This document shows, one piece after another, positions 8,968 through 20,036 of a stretch of DNA of 64,000 bases (the first letter of the stretch is position 1; each line of letters opens with the position of its first letter). Position numbers and translations under genes: made by a program. The notes below the pieces were generated by a model, which saw only the letters and a program-made list of their open reading frames with translations, made no database searches and had not been told where the DNA came from. Source of the stretch: Molanna angustata (Eukaryota; Arthropoda; Insecta; Trichoptera; Molannidae); NCBI GenBank assembly GCA_963576475.1, contig OY754975.1, forward strand, positions 19,433,260 to 19,497,259, read 5' to 3'.

Positions 8968-11900
8968 GATATTGTAAAAGCTTAAAATGTTATAAGATAC
9001 CAATTTTTTTTTTCTGAAAGTTTCCATGTTGCATTTTTGTGCATTTATAGCTGTTGAAAGAAATGACAAAGGTTAATATTTTTATAACTTCATTTATCTG
9101 TGCTTTCTGTGGTTATTTTTTTGGGGAAAAAATTAAAAACATTTTCTATGGTTGAGTCGTGTAAATAGCTCTTGCCTAAAATTATCCAGAAAACAGTTTC
9201 CGAATTCAAATTGCTGTCAATTTATGAACACGAACGAAGCAATTAAATATAATGAAACGTGAAGCTATTAGGGAATTCACCACACAGTGTTGTGAAAACC
9301 ACAAATACAGGCTTCATACCTAATGTAGAATAAATGCCACTAACAATTAGTGTCAACACAGAACATTCGCCACAGAATAATTTAATTATATGCAAACATT
9401 TTGTTTTTATCGATTGTGGGATAATTTAGAGTTGTAAATTGATATTTCTTGAAAACGTACAAACTAAAAAAAACATGAAATATATCCCAACATAAAGATA
9501 AACGTAAAGTCTGTTTATTAACCTTCTGAATGGTCAATCTGTTGATATTTTGACATGTAAACTATCCTATGTCACACAATTTAGTGCATCCTGATATTTT
9601 ACTAAAAATAATTATGTAGGTACAATCAATTTGCTTAGTTTGAATTGACAAAAAAAACATATTTTAACAATGATAAAGAATATGTGAATTAAATTTAACT
9701 TGTAGGTAAGTTGTATTCCAATCACATCGATTTAAAAAGAAAAATACGGATAAAATAAACAAGTCTTTTGACTTCTATGTTGGTGTCATTGGTATGTTAA
9801 AAAAATATGGTGATCTGTGCTAGAAACCTTAGTTGGTTAATAATAGATTATCATTTTATAATAAAAATTCCACCTGCACATGATGCAAATATGTGTTTTA
9901 AAATTTAAAATAATGTAGATAAAAAATATATGTACGGATATTGTCAATGATACATAAAAATAATGATACGTAAGGCACATACCTCACTTAATTCTACTAG
10001 CGTCTACAATCCGCATTTACCACTCCGCATTTTGTTTCCGGTTGGCTCTTTGATTGGTTGAGATCTCGTAGTATGCAGTAAAATGAGCTGTGAAATTTTA
10101 TATTAAATGCGAAAAATTAAATAAAAAATTTAAATTTAATTTACAATAACTTATAATTCAATTTATAAAACAACTCGCTCACGCGAATCGCTATTATTGT
10201 TATAAACAAACTTAAACCTAACCTAAGAATGCAGAAAAGAAGAGCTGGGACTAGACGCTACTCTTAATTCTTACCGCACTTTAGTTAAACGCAAAATGTT
10301 GTAGTGTTTGGACGTATTGTCGTTGTCAAAATGCCATCTTGTATAATGTAATCATCTAAAAATTACACAAGAACTGTGAAGGAATTGTATGCTGCTAATT
10401 ATTCGATAACTTAACTATTTATATGGATATTTCGATAATTATTTATATTTTAAGTAAACGAGAGAGTAGTGAAGTCATATTCGCTTGTAGGTAAACATGA
10501 GTATTCTGTTCTTGTACTCGCTTTTTCACAAAGCTATCACTTAATATATGTAAGTTCGTCTCTTTTATAGTCATATGTAATTTGGTGTGAGAGATAATTA
10601 TAATAATGACTGCACTGGAGTGAAAGAGAAAATACATGTCTGCAGTGTATCTTTTACTGTATGATCTCTTTTTCACGTAATGTATTCTGTGTAATGTGTG
10701 TGCTCTCTCTCTTGGTGATATTGTAAGAATTCGTTAAACTGTACAATTTTTGTTAAGTGTTTTATTCGCATATAACGTGTCTATATATAAAATGTCATTG
10801 GATATTGTAAGTTGTGAGTAAGAACGTGAATAAGTGAATTGATGCAAATTTAAATTTATGCTCAAAGGTTTCGAGTGTGCTAGAATTTCTTATTTCCTCA
10901 GAAAGCAAGTTTCACAGTCTGGCACCATCAAGTCTAGAGAAGGAAGTGTAGCGAATAGCAATATGCAATATGACGAAGATTATTTTCACTTGATTTAAAA
11001 AAGAGCTCGCGTGAAGAAATTCACGCTAATAAAAATATAGATGATTCACTGCATTATTTAGATTTTGCAAAGTGTCAATGTTTAATTTTATAATATTTCA
11101 TAAAATTTGATAACTTACAAACGAAAATTTTGTAAACCCTAAATAATGTTTCGACTATGTAGGTAGGTATTTCTAATATTGTCAGTGAAAATGTGATGCT
11201 GAACAGCGCCTGTGTATCCACTATATGAATCTCACGCTTAATAATATGACAAAAAATAATACCAAATATACCAAGGGCCTGCCTTGAACAAAATCTTCAT
11301 ACAAAATCTGTATGTACTTCTGAAACCTGCACGAACTTCATACTTGTACCAAAACCATTTGTAAAAACATGAAGATAAAATATTGTTATTTTTAAGTTGG
11401 CAACAGTTGTCATTTTTCTATGGTTGACACTTGAAATTTGAAGAATGTGGAAGCAAATACGGTATTGACCTTGATATTGACAAATCAATATCATATCACA
11501 AGTAAGTAATTACAATATATTTTTCCCCCATATTTAAACTACCTTGATTTTCTAAGTTTTAAATATGACAATTATAGAATGAAATACTCACATAAAAAAA
11601 TAAAGTACAGATAATATTAATAGTATTGGCTTGGTTGTTTTTACTAAAAATACGACGCTACTTTTTAGGTTAAGGTCAATAAAAATTTAAGATATCTAAG
11701 ATCATTTCTTGTTACCGTAATACATTCAAAGTTTTGTTTTTTTTAATCTGTGTACCTAAAACATATTGCTTTCCGTGTATATTTGTTAATTAGTATTTCA
11801 TTCCGTCTCCTATTTTTCATATTAGCTTTTATCATTTTTTCGCAATTCGCAATGTCATTTTACGCAAAACAAACATGTCTGTCATTGTCTGTGATCATGT

Positions 11901-12007
11901 GATGTCTGTCTATGAGTTCCGTTGCAGTAGGGTTGGGCAATATTATTAGTAGGTCATTATTAATTCCTCCAAGAACATTTCACTAATTTACAATCTAAAC
12001 AACATTG
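8968..12007. other. 3 kb of AT-rich DNA; possible THAP exon inside
   Basis: No element recognised apart from the tentative THAP exon at 10331. Short minus-strand frames at 10443-10676 and 11297-11494 show no domain. If the THAP exon assignment holds, 10.4-12.36 kb would be its first intron. Confidence 0.4.
10331..10399 (+). pseudogene. Tentative first exon of the THAP-like gene
   Basis: The start MPSCI is the typical N-terminus of THAP domains. The next codons fit the family pattern C-x4-C-x-N-Y if codon 7 (a stop, TAA) and codon 9 (Ser instead of the second zinc Cys) are mutations. Downstream the frame is unclear. The link to exons at 12365 and 13039 rests on this weak match and on order, so it is a hypothesis. 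Confidence 0.3.
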
Positions 12008-12180
12008 GCCCTGAGTCAAATTGAAAACGCTGTTCGTTATCGCCAAGCGCTATTTTTTTGTGATTTGACGTTTGTTGTAGAAATTTTTTCTACAATAACA
12101 AACAACAAACGTCAAATCCCATACAAAAAAAAATTAGCGCTTGGCGATAACGAACAGCGTTTCCAATTTGACTTGGGGGC
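12008..12180. mobile_element. Foldback MITE with 4 bp ATTG duplication
   Basis: Two inverted arms of about 80 bp (sharing cgctgttcgttatcgccaag and a second block around tttgacgtttgttgt) are separated by a short spacer, and the 173 bp unit is flanked by ATTG on both sides (12004-12007 and 12181-12184). It has no coding capacity; the 72-codon frame across it is an accident of the inverted repeat. It lies in the proposed first intron of the THAP-like gene. Confidence 0.7.
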
Positions 12181-12364
12181 ATTGTCAATTGAGGAACAAC
12201 TTTATGCATTTATTAGATTATAATACATAATAAATATATAAACTGGGATATATAGCGCCGTAGATATAAAAATTAATCAAATATGACCAAAAAGCATAGA
12301 TATAAAAAATAAATGGGATATTTTTTTTTAATTGTGTATTTATTAATATGTTTTTTTTTTGCAG

Positions 12365-13164
12365 ATTCCCTAGCGATCCGCAACAATAATTACTTTGGAT
12401 AGGTGCCGTTAGAAACATCTCCAGAAGAATAACCCCATATTCTTGTATTTGTTCCTCCCATTTCAAGGCTGGCGAAATAGATAGGAGTGGTTATATTTTG
12501 AAACTAAAAGAAAACGTAGTTCCATCGGTTTTCTTCTCATCGATTGATGCTCCAGTACAAACTGATGTAAGTTGCGAAATTCATAAAAACAAATACCTAT
12601 AAGTAAATATTTTTTTAATAAAATATCTTTTTATATTCTTAGTATCGAATTATCGTGAAATATGGTGGTACATTTCAACAAAATAAAATGCAATATGTCA
12701 TATTTATAATTAAGTCGAAAATTTACTATAATGAATAATTTCTTTGTTCTAATTGCTTCTCGGGCAACTAACAGGTACTATGTCAAATGTTAATTTAATA
12801 CGCACCCAATAACAAGTTGTCACATTCTGGAGACCTATGATATTTATCGAATTTCAGGAAAAATTATAGATGTAGACCATGATTGAACTGATCATATTTT
12901 GAAAAATAATATTATTACTTAAAATAAATAAAAACTCCATTTTTTTTACTTTTTCCACTTAATAAATTTGTTTGACCATTGAGGCGTTTCGCTCGAAAAA
13001 GCATCTACAGAATGGTAATTGATCATATTTTTTTTCAGGAATTTCTAGCAAATTTGCCCGGTACGTCTTCAATGCCAAGCGTTTCATCATCCAGTTGCAC
13101 TCCAGTAGAATCATTGGCACAGGAAACCCCAAAAAAGAAACGTTTACAATTTTTTTTTTTGTAA
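12365..13164 (+). pseudogene. THAP zinc-finger gene remnant, two exons
   Basis: THAP domains are C2CH zinc fingers that bind DNA; they occur in nuclear host proteins and in P-element transposases. Exon 12365-12566 follows an acceptor (T-rich tract, GCAG) and reads FPSDPQQ-stop-LLWIGAVRN, then YSCICSSHF and VVPSIF. The FP pair, the Trp, the Cys-x2-His pair and the late Pro of the family are all present. The exon ends in GAT before the strong donor GTAAGT, in phase 0. The next exon starts at 13039 after TTTTTTCAG, continues in phase with a Ser/Pro/Lys-rich stretch (TPVESLAQETPKKKRLQ) and reaches a stop at 13162 overlapping an AATAAA signal. The in-frame TAA at 12387-12389 breaks the domain, so it is probably a pseudogene. 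Nothing downstream shows transposase sequence, so origin (host gene or P-like element) is open. Confidence 0.6.
12751..12851 (-). mobile_element. SINE family A, partial
   Basis: Contains the 3' body of family A (cttctcgggcaactaacagg, cacccaataacaagttg, cattctggagacc) in reverse orientation. The tRNA-like head is missing. It lies inside the intron between the two THAP-like exons. Confidence 0.75.
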
Positions 13165-14514
13165 ATAAAATATATTTCAGCCTATATCTTTGTTTCTTTT
13201 GTACAACCTCCATTGTCACTCAACATTAAATAACGATGTATGTAAGTCCCTTAATTAAGATGCAACAAACGGAACTTTTCGTTATTTTTTGTGTGTTTTT
13301 AGTTTGAAGACCTGAATTTTTCGGTGTTATTTTTCTTCAAAAGCAGTGTTATTTTTTTACAAAATCTATGTTAAAGTAGTATTATTGTTAAGAAATCGAT
13401 GTAAACAGCATTTCCTATTGAAACACATTTATCTAAAAAAATAATACCATTAAATACATTGAAAGTGGACTTTGTCGATTTCACCCACAGAAATTTTATT
13501 TCATTAATTAATTTTATTTTTCAATAATACTCTTTTAATTCTGCATATTGCATAATATGTATTAGTAAAAGGACGTGTTTTATTTCGAAAATGACATAAA
13601 AAATCTAAATTTCGTTTTTTTTCTAAAACTTGAGAATTTGCGTTATTCACGAAAAAATATGCAATTCGCGAATAAAATCGAGTAATCGCAAACGCTAAAA
13701 AATTCATGTTTCTAGTTATTAGGCATATTAATTTTTGCATTTTTTTTTCATTCTTATGAAAAAATACTAGCGAAGCGTATTTTATTTTACCAAAAGACAA
13801 ACGCGCCGCTTGTATATTCGTAAAGTTATCAAATATGCACATGTACATTAAATTGACAAAAAAAAAACACATTTCAATTGAAGAATATAATATTTGGTTT
13901 ATGAAAAACTCTAATAGGCGAGTTTTACAAAGTATTCAAAGTAAAATCTCTAATTTCATTGAAGTAAATTTAGTTTCTTACATAATAAATAAAAAAATTA
14001 TTATCTGCTGTCGTAGATATGTATATGTTAATAAAATTGTGTAATGTATATGTATTTATAATAAAAAACATATTTTGGGAATTCACATTAATATTATATG
14101 TCATTTCCCATCCCTACTGTCTAAACCCGCTGGTCGTTTATTCTAGCTATTGTTACATTTTATTATTGTCATATTGAGAAGGGGTGTATTTAAGTTTCTT
14201 CTATTTTATCTTATGTGGACCAAACGTCAAACGAATCTGGCGTCAAATATTTCGCATATGGGCGCCTCCATCGTTTTTATTCCTCCAAGAAATATACAAT
14301 ATTGGCACTATAATAGTGCCATTCGACTTATTCTATGGAACATCAAATAATTCATTGAAGTTCTGTAATGAATATTTATGAGACAGTTAACTACTCTAAA
14401 TAATTATTTAACTAAACTGATTTTGAGTGTGCAAATATGAAGTTAAATAGCGCCTGTATATCCATTATCGGTATGCTGCGCTCAATTTCCACTACGTACT
14501 GACTTTTTACTGAC
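13165..14514. other. AT-rich DNA, nothing recognised
   Basis: A 122-codon minus-strand frame (13504-13872) and a 69-codon plus-strand frame (13835-14044) exist, but composition is low-complexity and no domain is recognised. Not called as genes. Confidence 0.4.
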
Positions 14515-15210
14515 TTTAAAATCGGAGGAGGTTATCACTTCAACGTCAATTTTTTTAATGTATGTTAAGCTATTTCTTTTAACTACGTAGACCGATTTCG
14601 ATGATTCTTTTTTTCATTAGATTTTCTTTTTCCAACTTGATCAAGTTATGATCAAGGGATCGACGAGAAATTCATAAAACTTTTCAATTTGTACTTCAGC
14701 GATAAGAACTTTTTACGAGATTGTCCGATTTTAATTATTTCTTTATTAATAGGAAGGGAGTTCTTCAGAGATGATCACACATAAGAATTTCATTGAGTGA
14801 TGGTACTACTCAAGATAAAAAGAAATATCAAACTGTTAAACTTGGAAAATCGTCTGCAATTCAGAGTGAATGTGATGTCATACATACCAATACCTTAAAA
14901 ATCCTCATAAATTTCAAATTTATTATTAAACAAATTGTATTACTTGACATTTTGTTGTTCAGAGTGAGTGTGATGTCATATACCTTAAGGAATCCTAATG
15001 AATTTCAACGATATATAAGTCAATTAATAATAAATTTTCACCACGTTGTCCGATTACGATGATTCCTTTTTCAACAGAAAGTGATTACTTATTGGGTGGT
15101 TCCATTTGAAATAAGCCAAGAGGTTTGATGATGGGAATCACGAGAAATCATGAAACTCATAAATTAGCGTATTATTATGTGAAAGATAATATTATAAAAT
15201 GTTCCTCATG
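14515..15210 (+). repeat. Degenerate repeat with two related halves
   Basis: Two related blocks follow each other: 'ccgatttcgatgattctttt' at about 14591 and 'tccgattacgatgattcctt' at about 15049, and 'cagagtgaatgtgatgtcat' (14863) and 'cagagtgagtgtgatgtcat' (14960). This looks like an old interspersed repeat or internal duplication. It has no coding signal; the 89-codon frame spans the duplication by chance. Confidence 0.4.
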
Positions 15211-16126
15211 GGGTAGGCGGAAATAACTGAACATCACTTTTTTCTATCGTGAAATACGTTAATTTTAAAGTAGTTTCTTTATATGATAGATTATTGCTAT
15301 TTTTGTTTATTAAAAAATATATAATTTTTTTTTCTTAATATCAGGGATGACTGGCGCCACCATCAGAACAAATACAGATTGACATACCTAATGGAAAGGG
15401 AAAAGAAAAACGAAGTAGGGAGTTTAATTTATTTATTTGTAAATTTGATATTTCAGGAACTTAAATATTTCTAAATATAATTAAGTAGGTACCTACCTAC
15501 CACATTCAATAGTATAACTTGTAAAATTAATAATGCGTTCATAAAAATTGCACATAAACCAATACGTTCAACCGCAGACTGTACAATGGTGAATATTCTC
15601 TAAATCTCTCAAATCTCGGAATTGTAAATGAGACCCGGGAATCGTAATCCTATTAACCTGATTTAATGTCGAAAACTCCACCATTGGGTACCGGTCCGTT
15701 CGTTTATATATATAACACAACAGGCCGTAGCTTGAAAACAGTTTTGGCCCAAACCGAGTATCTTAAGTGGATAATGATGTAGAAGTTAAAAGTTTCCACA
15801 TGAAATGAAATTTAATCGACTCTGTATTCGTTGATACCCGCCCATCCTCCACTTTTAAGCGTAAGGGATATGCAAATAAGTAACGTGGAGAGTCGTACAA
15901 TCACGTTTGATTACAAAGCCATTAGGTTCGATATTTAGTTTGATTGAAAATTTAAAAGTTAGTTTTCCACTATCTGTTGACTATTTATAAAAGCACCCAA
16001 TGTTGAGAGTTTAGAATATTTTAGGTACCTAACAGGAGTTTTATGAATTCTATTTACAGGAAGACTAAAACAATATATTACAGTAAGCGATAATTATTCG
16101 TACTAGTTGCATGTAACACATGAGAT
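15211..16126. other. Nothing recognised
   Basis: AT-rich DNA; short taggtacctacctac-type simple sequence near 15484. Confidence 0.4.
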
Positions 16127-17207
16127 CCAACTGTCGATAGCGATAGTATGTATAGTTGAAGAATAAGTACCAAACTATAAACCCATAAATACAAATTATT
16201 TAATATTTTAAGATATTTGGTTTTCTATACAACACATGTACCTAGGTATGTATGTCAAGATAGGATAGTATGGAGGTCAGTCCTTTGATCCTACCAAGAA
16301 TGTGAAAACAGCATGATGGTATGTATGTATGTTTGGAGATTAGTATCAAATTATTAAGTCTTCTTAGATATTGTGAGTAGGCTACTTCCATACGAATTGT
16401 ATGAAACCAAAGACCTTATATACTAAATATATAAGGTCTTTGTATGAAACAATGTCGTCACTAAATTCAATTTTTATAAAAATTGTTGAAAAAAATTTGC
16501 AATGTACAATTGTAGTATTCTTTATAGAAAATTAAATTTTCTAGTTGGGGTGTTTCGGCTTTTTTCGATATTTAAAAAAAAATTGGAAATATATGCAAAT
16601 AAACTCATAAATTTATCATAAAAAAAATATTTTTCTTAATAAAAAATGTTTGAGAAACCCTGGAATTTTTTTAAAAAACTAATTTGAGATTTTGTATTTG
16701 TCTATGTTTATACCAATTTTCAGCTTTCTAGCTTTTACGGTTTCTGAGATATATGGAAAAATAAATCAAAATTTCAAAAGTTGATAACCCCTGACTGAAA
16801 CAAAAATTCACAACTCTGAGTATAAAAGTTTTGTAGGCGCTGTAATTTTTTATATATTTTAAAATTTTGGGCTCTGTAAATTAAGCGGATCAAAAGTTAT
16901 AAGGGGGGGACAGACAGACACACACACAGACACACACACACACACACACACACAAAACTCACATAAAATGTTCTACTCCGAATTCTGAGTAAATCCATGT
17001 ATTGGAACATATATGCTGCGAGGCCTCTAGTTGGTGTTATTAGCTTGCAAAAAGTCCACTACACCATACAAAATTTTCCTTCGTACACGCATCTTGGCTT
17101 AATAATGTCGATTCATTAAGAGAATTGAATTCTCATGAACGAATCGACAGTTGGATAATGTCGATTCATTAAGAGAATTGAATTCTCATGAACGAATCGA
17201 CAGTTGG
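16127..17207 (+). mobile_element. Family R non-autonomous element, near full length
   Basis: The element begins CCAACTGTCGAT (16127-16138) and ends in the inverted complement ATCGACAGTTGG, so it has 12 bp terminal inverted repeats. Internally it has conserved blocks shared with 49103-50118, a CA microsatellite at about 16917-16955 at a fixed position, and a subterminal hairpin around GAGAATTGAATTCTC. The last 53 bp, including the 3' terminus, occur twice in tandem (ends at 17154 and 17207). It is non-coding. The superfamily is uncertain: terminal repeats suggest a DNA transposon, the 3' hairpin also recalls Helitrons. Confidence 0.7.
16408..16442. mobile_element. 35 bp palindromic insertion with 8 bp duplication
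   Basis: Two 15 bp inverted arms (CAAAGACCTTATATA and its complement) with a 5 bp spacer are flanked by TATGAAAC on both sides (16400-16407 and 16443-16450). The second family R copy at about 49354 lacks the insert and has only one version of the flank. An 8 bp duplication is typical of hAT-type insertion. Confidence 0.6.
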
Positions 17208-17704
17208 AATATACATATTATTTTATCATAGATAAAGGGGGAAAGTCTTTTTTTTTAATTAAATAATTCACAATAATATCAAAAATATTTTTTTTAACAC
17301 GCAGGTAAGTTTTAATAATTTTTTGTTTTTATGGTAAGGTAAATTAGATACAAACATCAGATAAATATATGTGTATTAAATAACATTGTAAAACTAATCT
17401 AGAATTTTATAATATCAGTTAATTTGCTGAAATAATAGAACTATAATTATATATTTACTTGCATTAAAATTCAATTGAACACGATAAGATTTAAAAATTA
17501 AATATAAGAAATATACACGAAACTACTAATAAATGTGTAAAAACGTATGAAATAAAATAAAATGTATGATTCTATAATCACTTTCAGTAGTTAATAAAAA
17601 TCATAGCAAATAAATGAAACCATTTCACCATCAACAAGAAAACATGGCACCTTGAAAGGAATAAAACAATAAATATTTTAATAAAACAATACATATTTTA
17701 TTTA
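17208..17704. other. AT-rich DNA, nothing recognised
   Basis: No feature seen. Confidence 0.4.
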
Positions 17705-18580
17705 TAATAGATAATAAACTCTGCTGGCGAGACCATATTCATGATCTTTCTAATGGGATAATAAGGTTGGGCCACCTATATAAGACCCTTCGATATATTT
17801 TGGACAGATCAACTATGAAAACTGTGTATTATTCCCTCACACAGTTTTATCATATGGAATTATAGGATGTGGAGGATGCGTTAAATCAATCATGGATCCG
17901 CTTAAAAAGCACAAAAATGTTTACTGCGTAATATAAACAAAACACCGAGATCATTTCCTTCCGATGATTTGTTCAAAATGTTTGACGTACTTGACCCGAG
18001 ACAGCTGTACCTCAAAACTGCACTTGTACATTTCCATAAAAACATAACCTTACACAACAGATCCCAACAAACACGAACCACTAGACATGCAAATAACATT
18101 AACTATACTGTACCAATTATGAAGACCTCATTGGACAAAGACAGTTTAATTTTATTGCCCCACGTATATTTCATAAACTAGACAATGAAATAAAGAAAAC
18201 ACCACATCACAATTCCTTTAAAATTCATTTAAAAAAATGGCTGATTTCTTCAGGCAGGCTCTATGCTGAGGGGGTTGTCCATCCTTAACATCTGACTTGT
18301 TTACTTTTATTCCCATATTTCATTTCTTCTTAATCATTTCTTTTATTTAACCTAAAACTTTACTTCTTACTTTTTTGTAATCATTTTCTTATAACTACTT
18401 GAATGTAATTTGTATGTTTTATGTATTTTGTATCCTCTATATGTAAATAATTTGTATGCCATATTGTGTAAAAGTAACAGCCCCAAAACAGGTTTTGCCT
18501 AGTGGGGCGTTACTTACTTAACCAAAATATGTAAAAATGTCTGTGTATTAACAATAAATAAGTAAATGAAATAAAAAAAA
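17705..18580 (+). pseudogene. 5'-truncated copy of the intact LINE
   Basis: This copy matches the last roughly 195 codons of ORF2 and the complete 3' UTR of the LINE at 27440-33105, here on the plus strand, and ends with acaataaataagtaaatgaa and an A-rich tail. Similarity is high. The frame is broken: a 4 bp deletion near 17847, a disrupted segment near 17910-17950 and a 1 bp deletion near 18130. 5' truncation is the normal result of incomplete target-primed reverse transcription. It keeps only the C-terminal region behind the reverse transcriptase, so it is dead. The closeness to the master copy shows recent activity of the family. Confidence 0.9.
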
Positions 18581-20036
18581 ATGATATAATATGTGGAATA
18601 TTACGTCTGTGCTGTAATAAGAAAATCGTTTATAAATATTAATTTATAGATTAACATTATTAAAAATTCTGGTCATTTCTGATGTTGAACATATTTAATG
18701 GGATGTAAGGGGGTGCCTAGGCAATATATGGTGGCGATTTTTATTTTTAAATTTTTACATTGAAAAATTTCGCCCATGAATCGCTTTGACGGAGGAAAGT
18801 TTACGCTACTAGCAAGACGTAACTCCGTGGAAAAAAATGACGTGTCATTATGAGAATAAATTATTTATAGCAAAGAATTTTCTAGATTGCTAGAGGGTTC
18901 CGTTGTGGTGAGGTATTAGAAATGCCCCCGGAGTAAATGCGAGGCGAACATGCCATGCCGGGTTCTGGTACGATTCATCGCTCAACCACCTCACCACATG
19001 GACAGTTGATCGCTGTAAAGTTTCGTCGTTTGGACAATTTATCGCTGACAGTTTGTTTATTTTTATTTATTTTCTGAAAATTCGCTGAATAGGTTTGCTG
19101 TCTAGAGAGTGAAATCGATTTTGTCACTAATTTATTATGTGATGACATCTTAGGGATTCACTTGTTGACTTGTTTATTTTGTAAACGACTTAATAACAAA
19201 TTATACATGAATAATATAATACTCCATTAGTGGACCAATTAAGTTTACAGAAATAATCAATTTTGTGTAAATTATAATATCTGATAATATAATATAGGGG
19301 AATGGAAAGGATATTAGGGAATTGGACGGAAAGAGAGAGAGGAGAGCTTGCAAAAACACTACTCACCAGAAGCCACAGAGGCATTCAGGGACTTTATTAC
19401 TGATGATTTGATGATCTAAAAATTGACGTATTATAGAGGTCTATATTCTTAAAGAACACATTGAAATTGTTACAAGTTCTGTGAATAAATGTATTCTGTA
19501 AATAATTTGTTTTACATATTGGTAACTTAAATGGTAGTGGATTCTCGGTGAGACGTGTTTTTTTTACGTTTTTCTTTTATACATAAAAAAATTGGACTGT
19601 TAATTTTCTTCGAACGATTTTATTTACATGAAAATTCAAAGCTAAAATTATTAATATTTATAGATATTTTTTTATTTATTTAGGTATAAAAATTATACAA
19701 TATTTCTAATTTAAACAATATATAACAAAAGAACAATATTGATGCTCTCTCGATAGAGTATCTTTTAATTATACATTAAGTATTTATACACACAAGGCAA
19801 ATTCAACCAATATGTTCATGGATTGCCAAAAATATGACATTTTAATTCTATTTTAAATTTTGTTTGATCTTTTATTTTCTAATGCAAGTCATCGTAAAAT
19901 AATATTCCTCTATATGACAGTAATTTCTGTGCTATAGTTCAATTAAAAAATTATATTTAAATCAATTTTTGTTGATTTTATATAAAATCAATAATATTTA
20001 AGCAAATTTCATCAAAATTATTTCAATTTCATTATA
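18581..20036. other. Mostly unrecognised DNA
   Basis: A somewhat GC-richer stretch at about 18710-19060 has no frame of note. The rest is AT-rich without recognised features. Confidence 0.4.

Noticed and set aside
12005..12223. 72-codon plus-strand frame
   Set aside because: It runs through both arms of an inverted-repeat MITE.
13504..13872. 122-codon minus-strand frame
   Set aside because: Low-complexity Phe/Asn/Lys-rich translation of AT-rich DNA, no domain.
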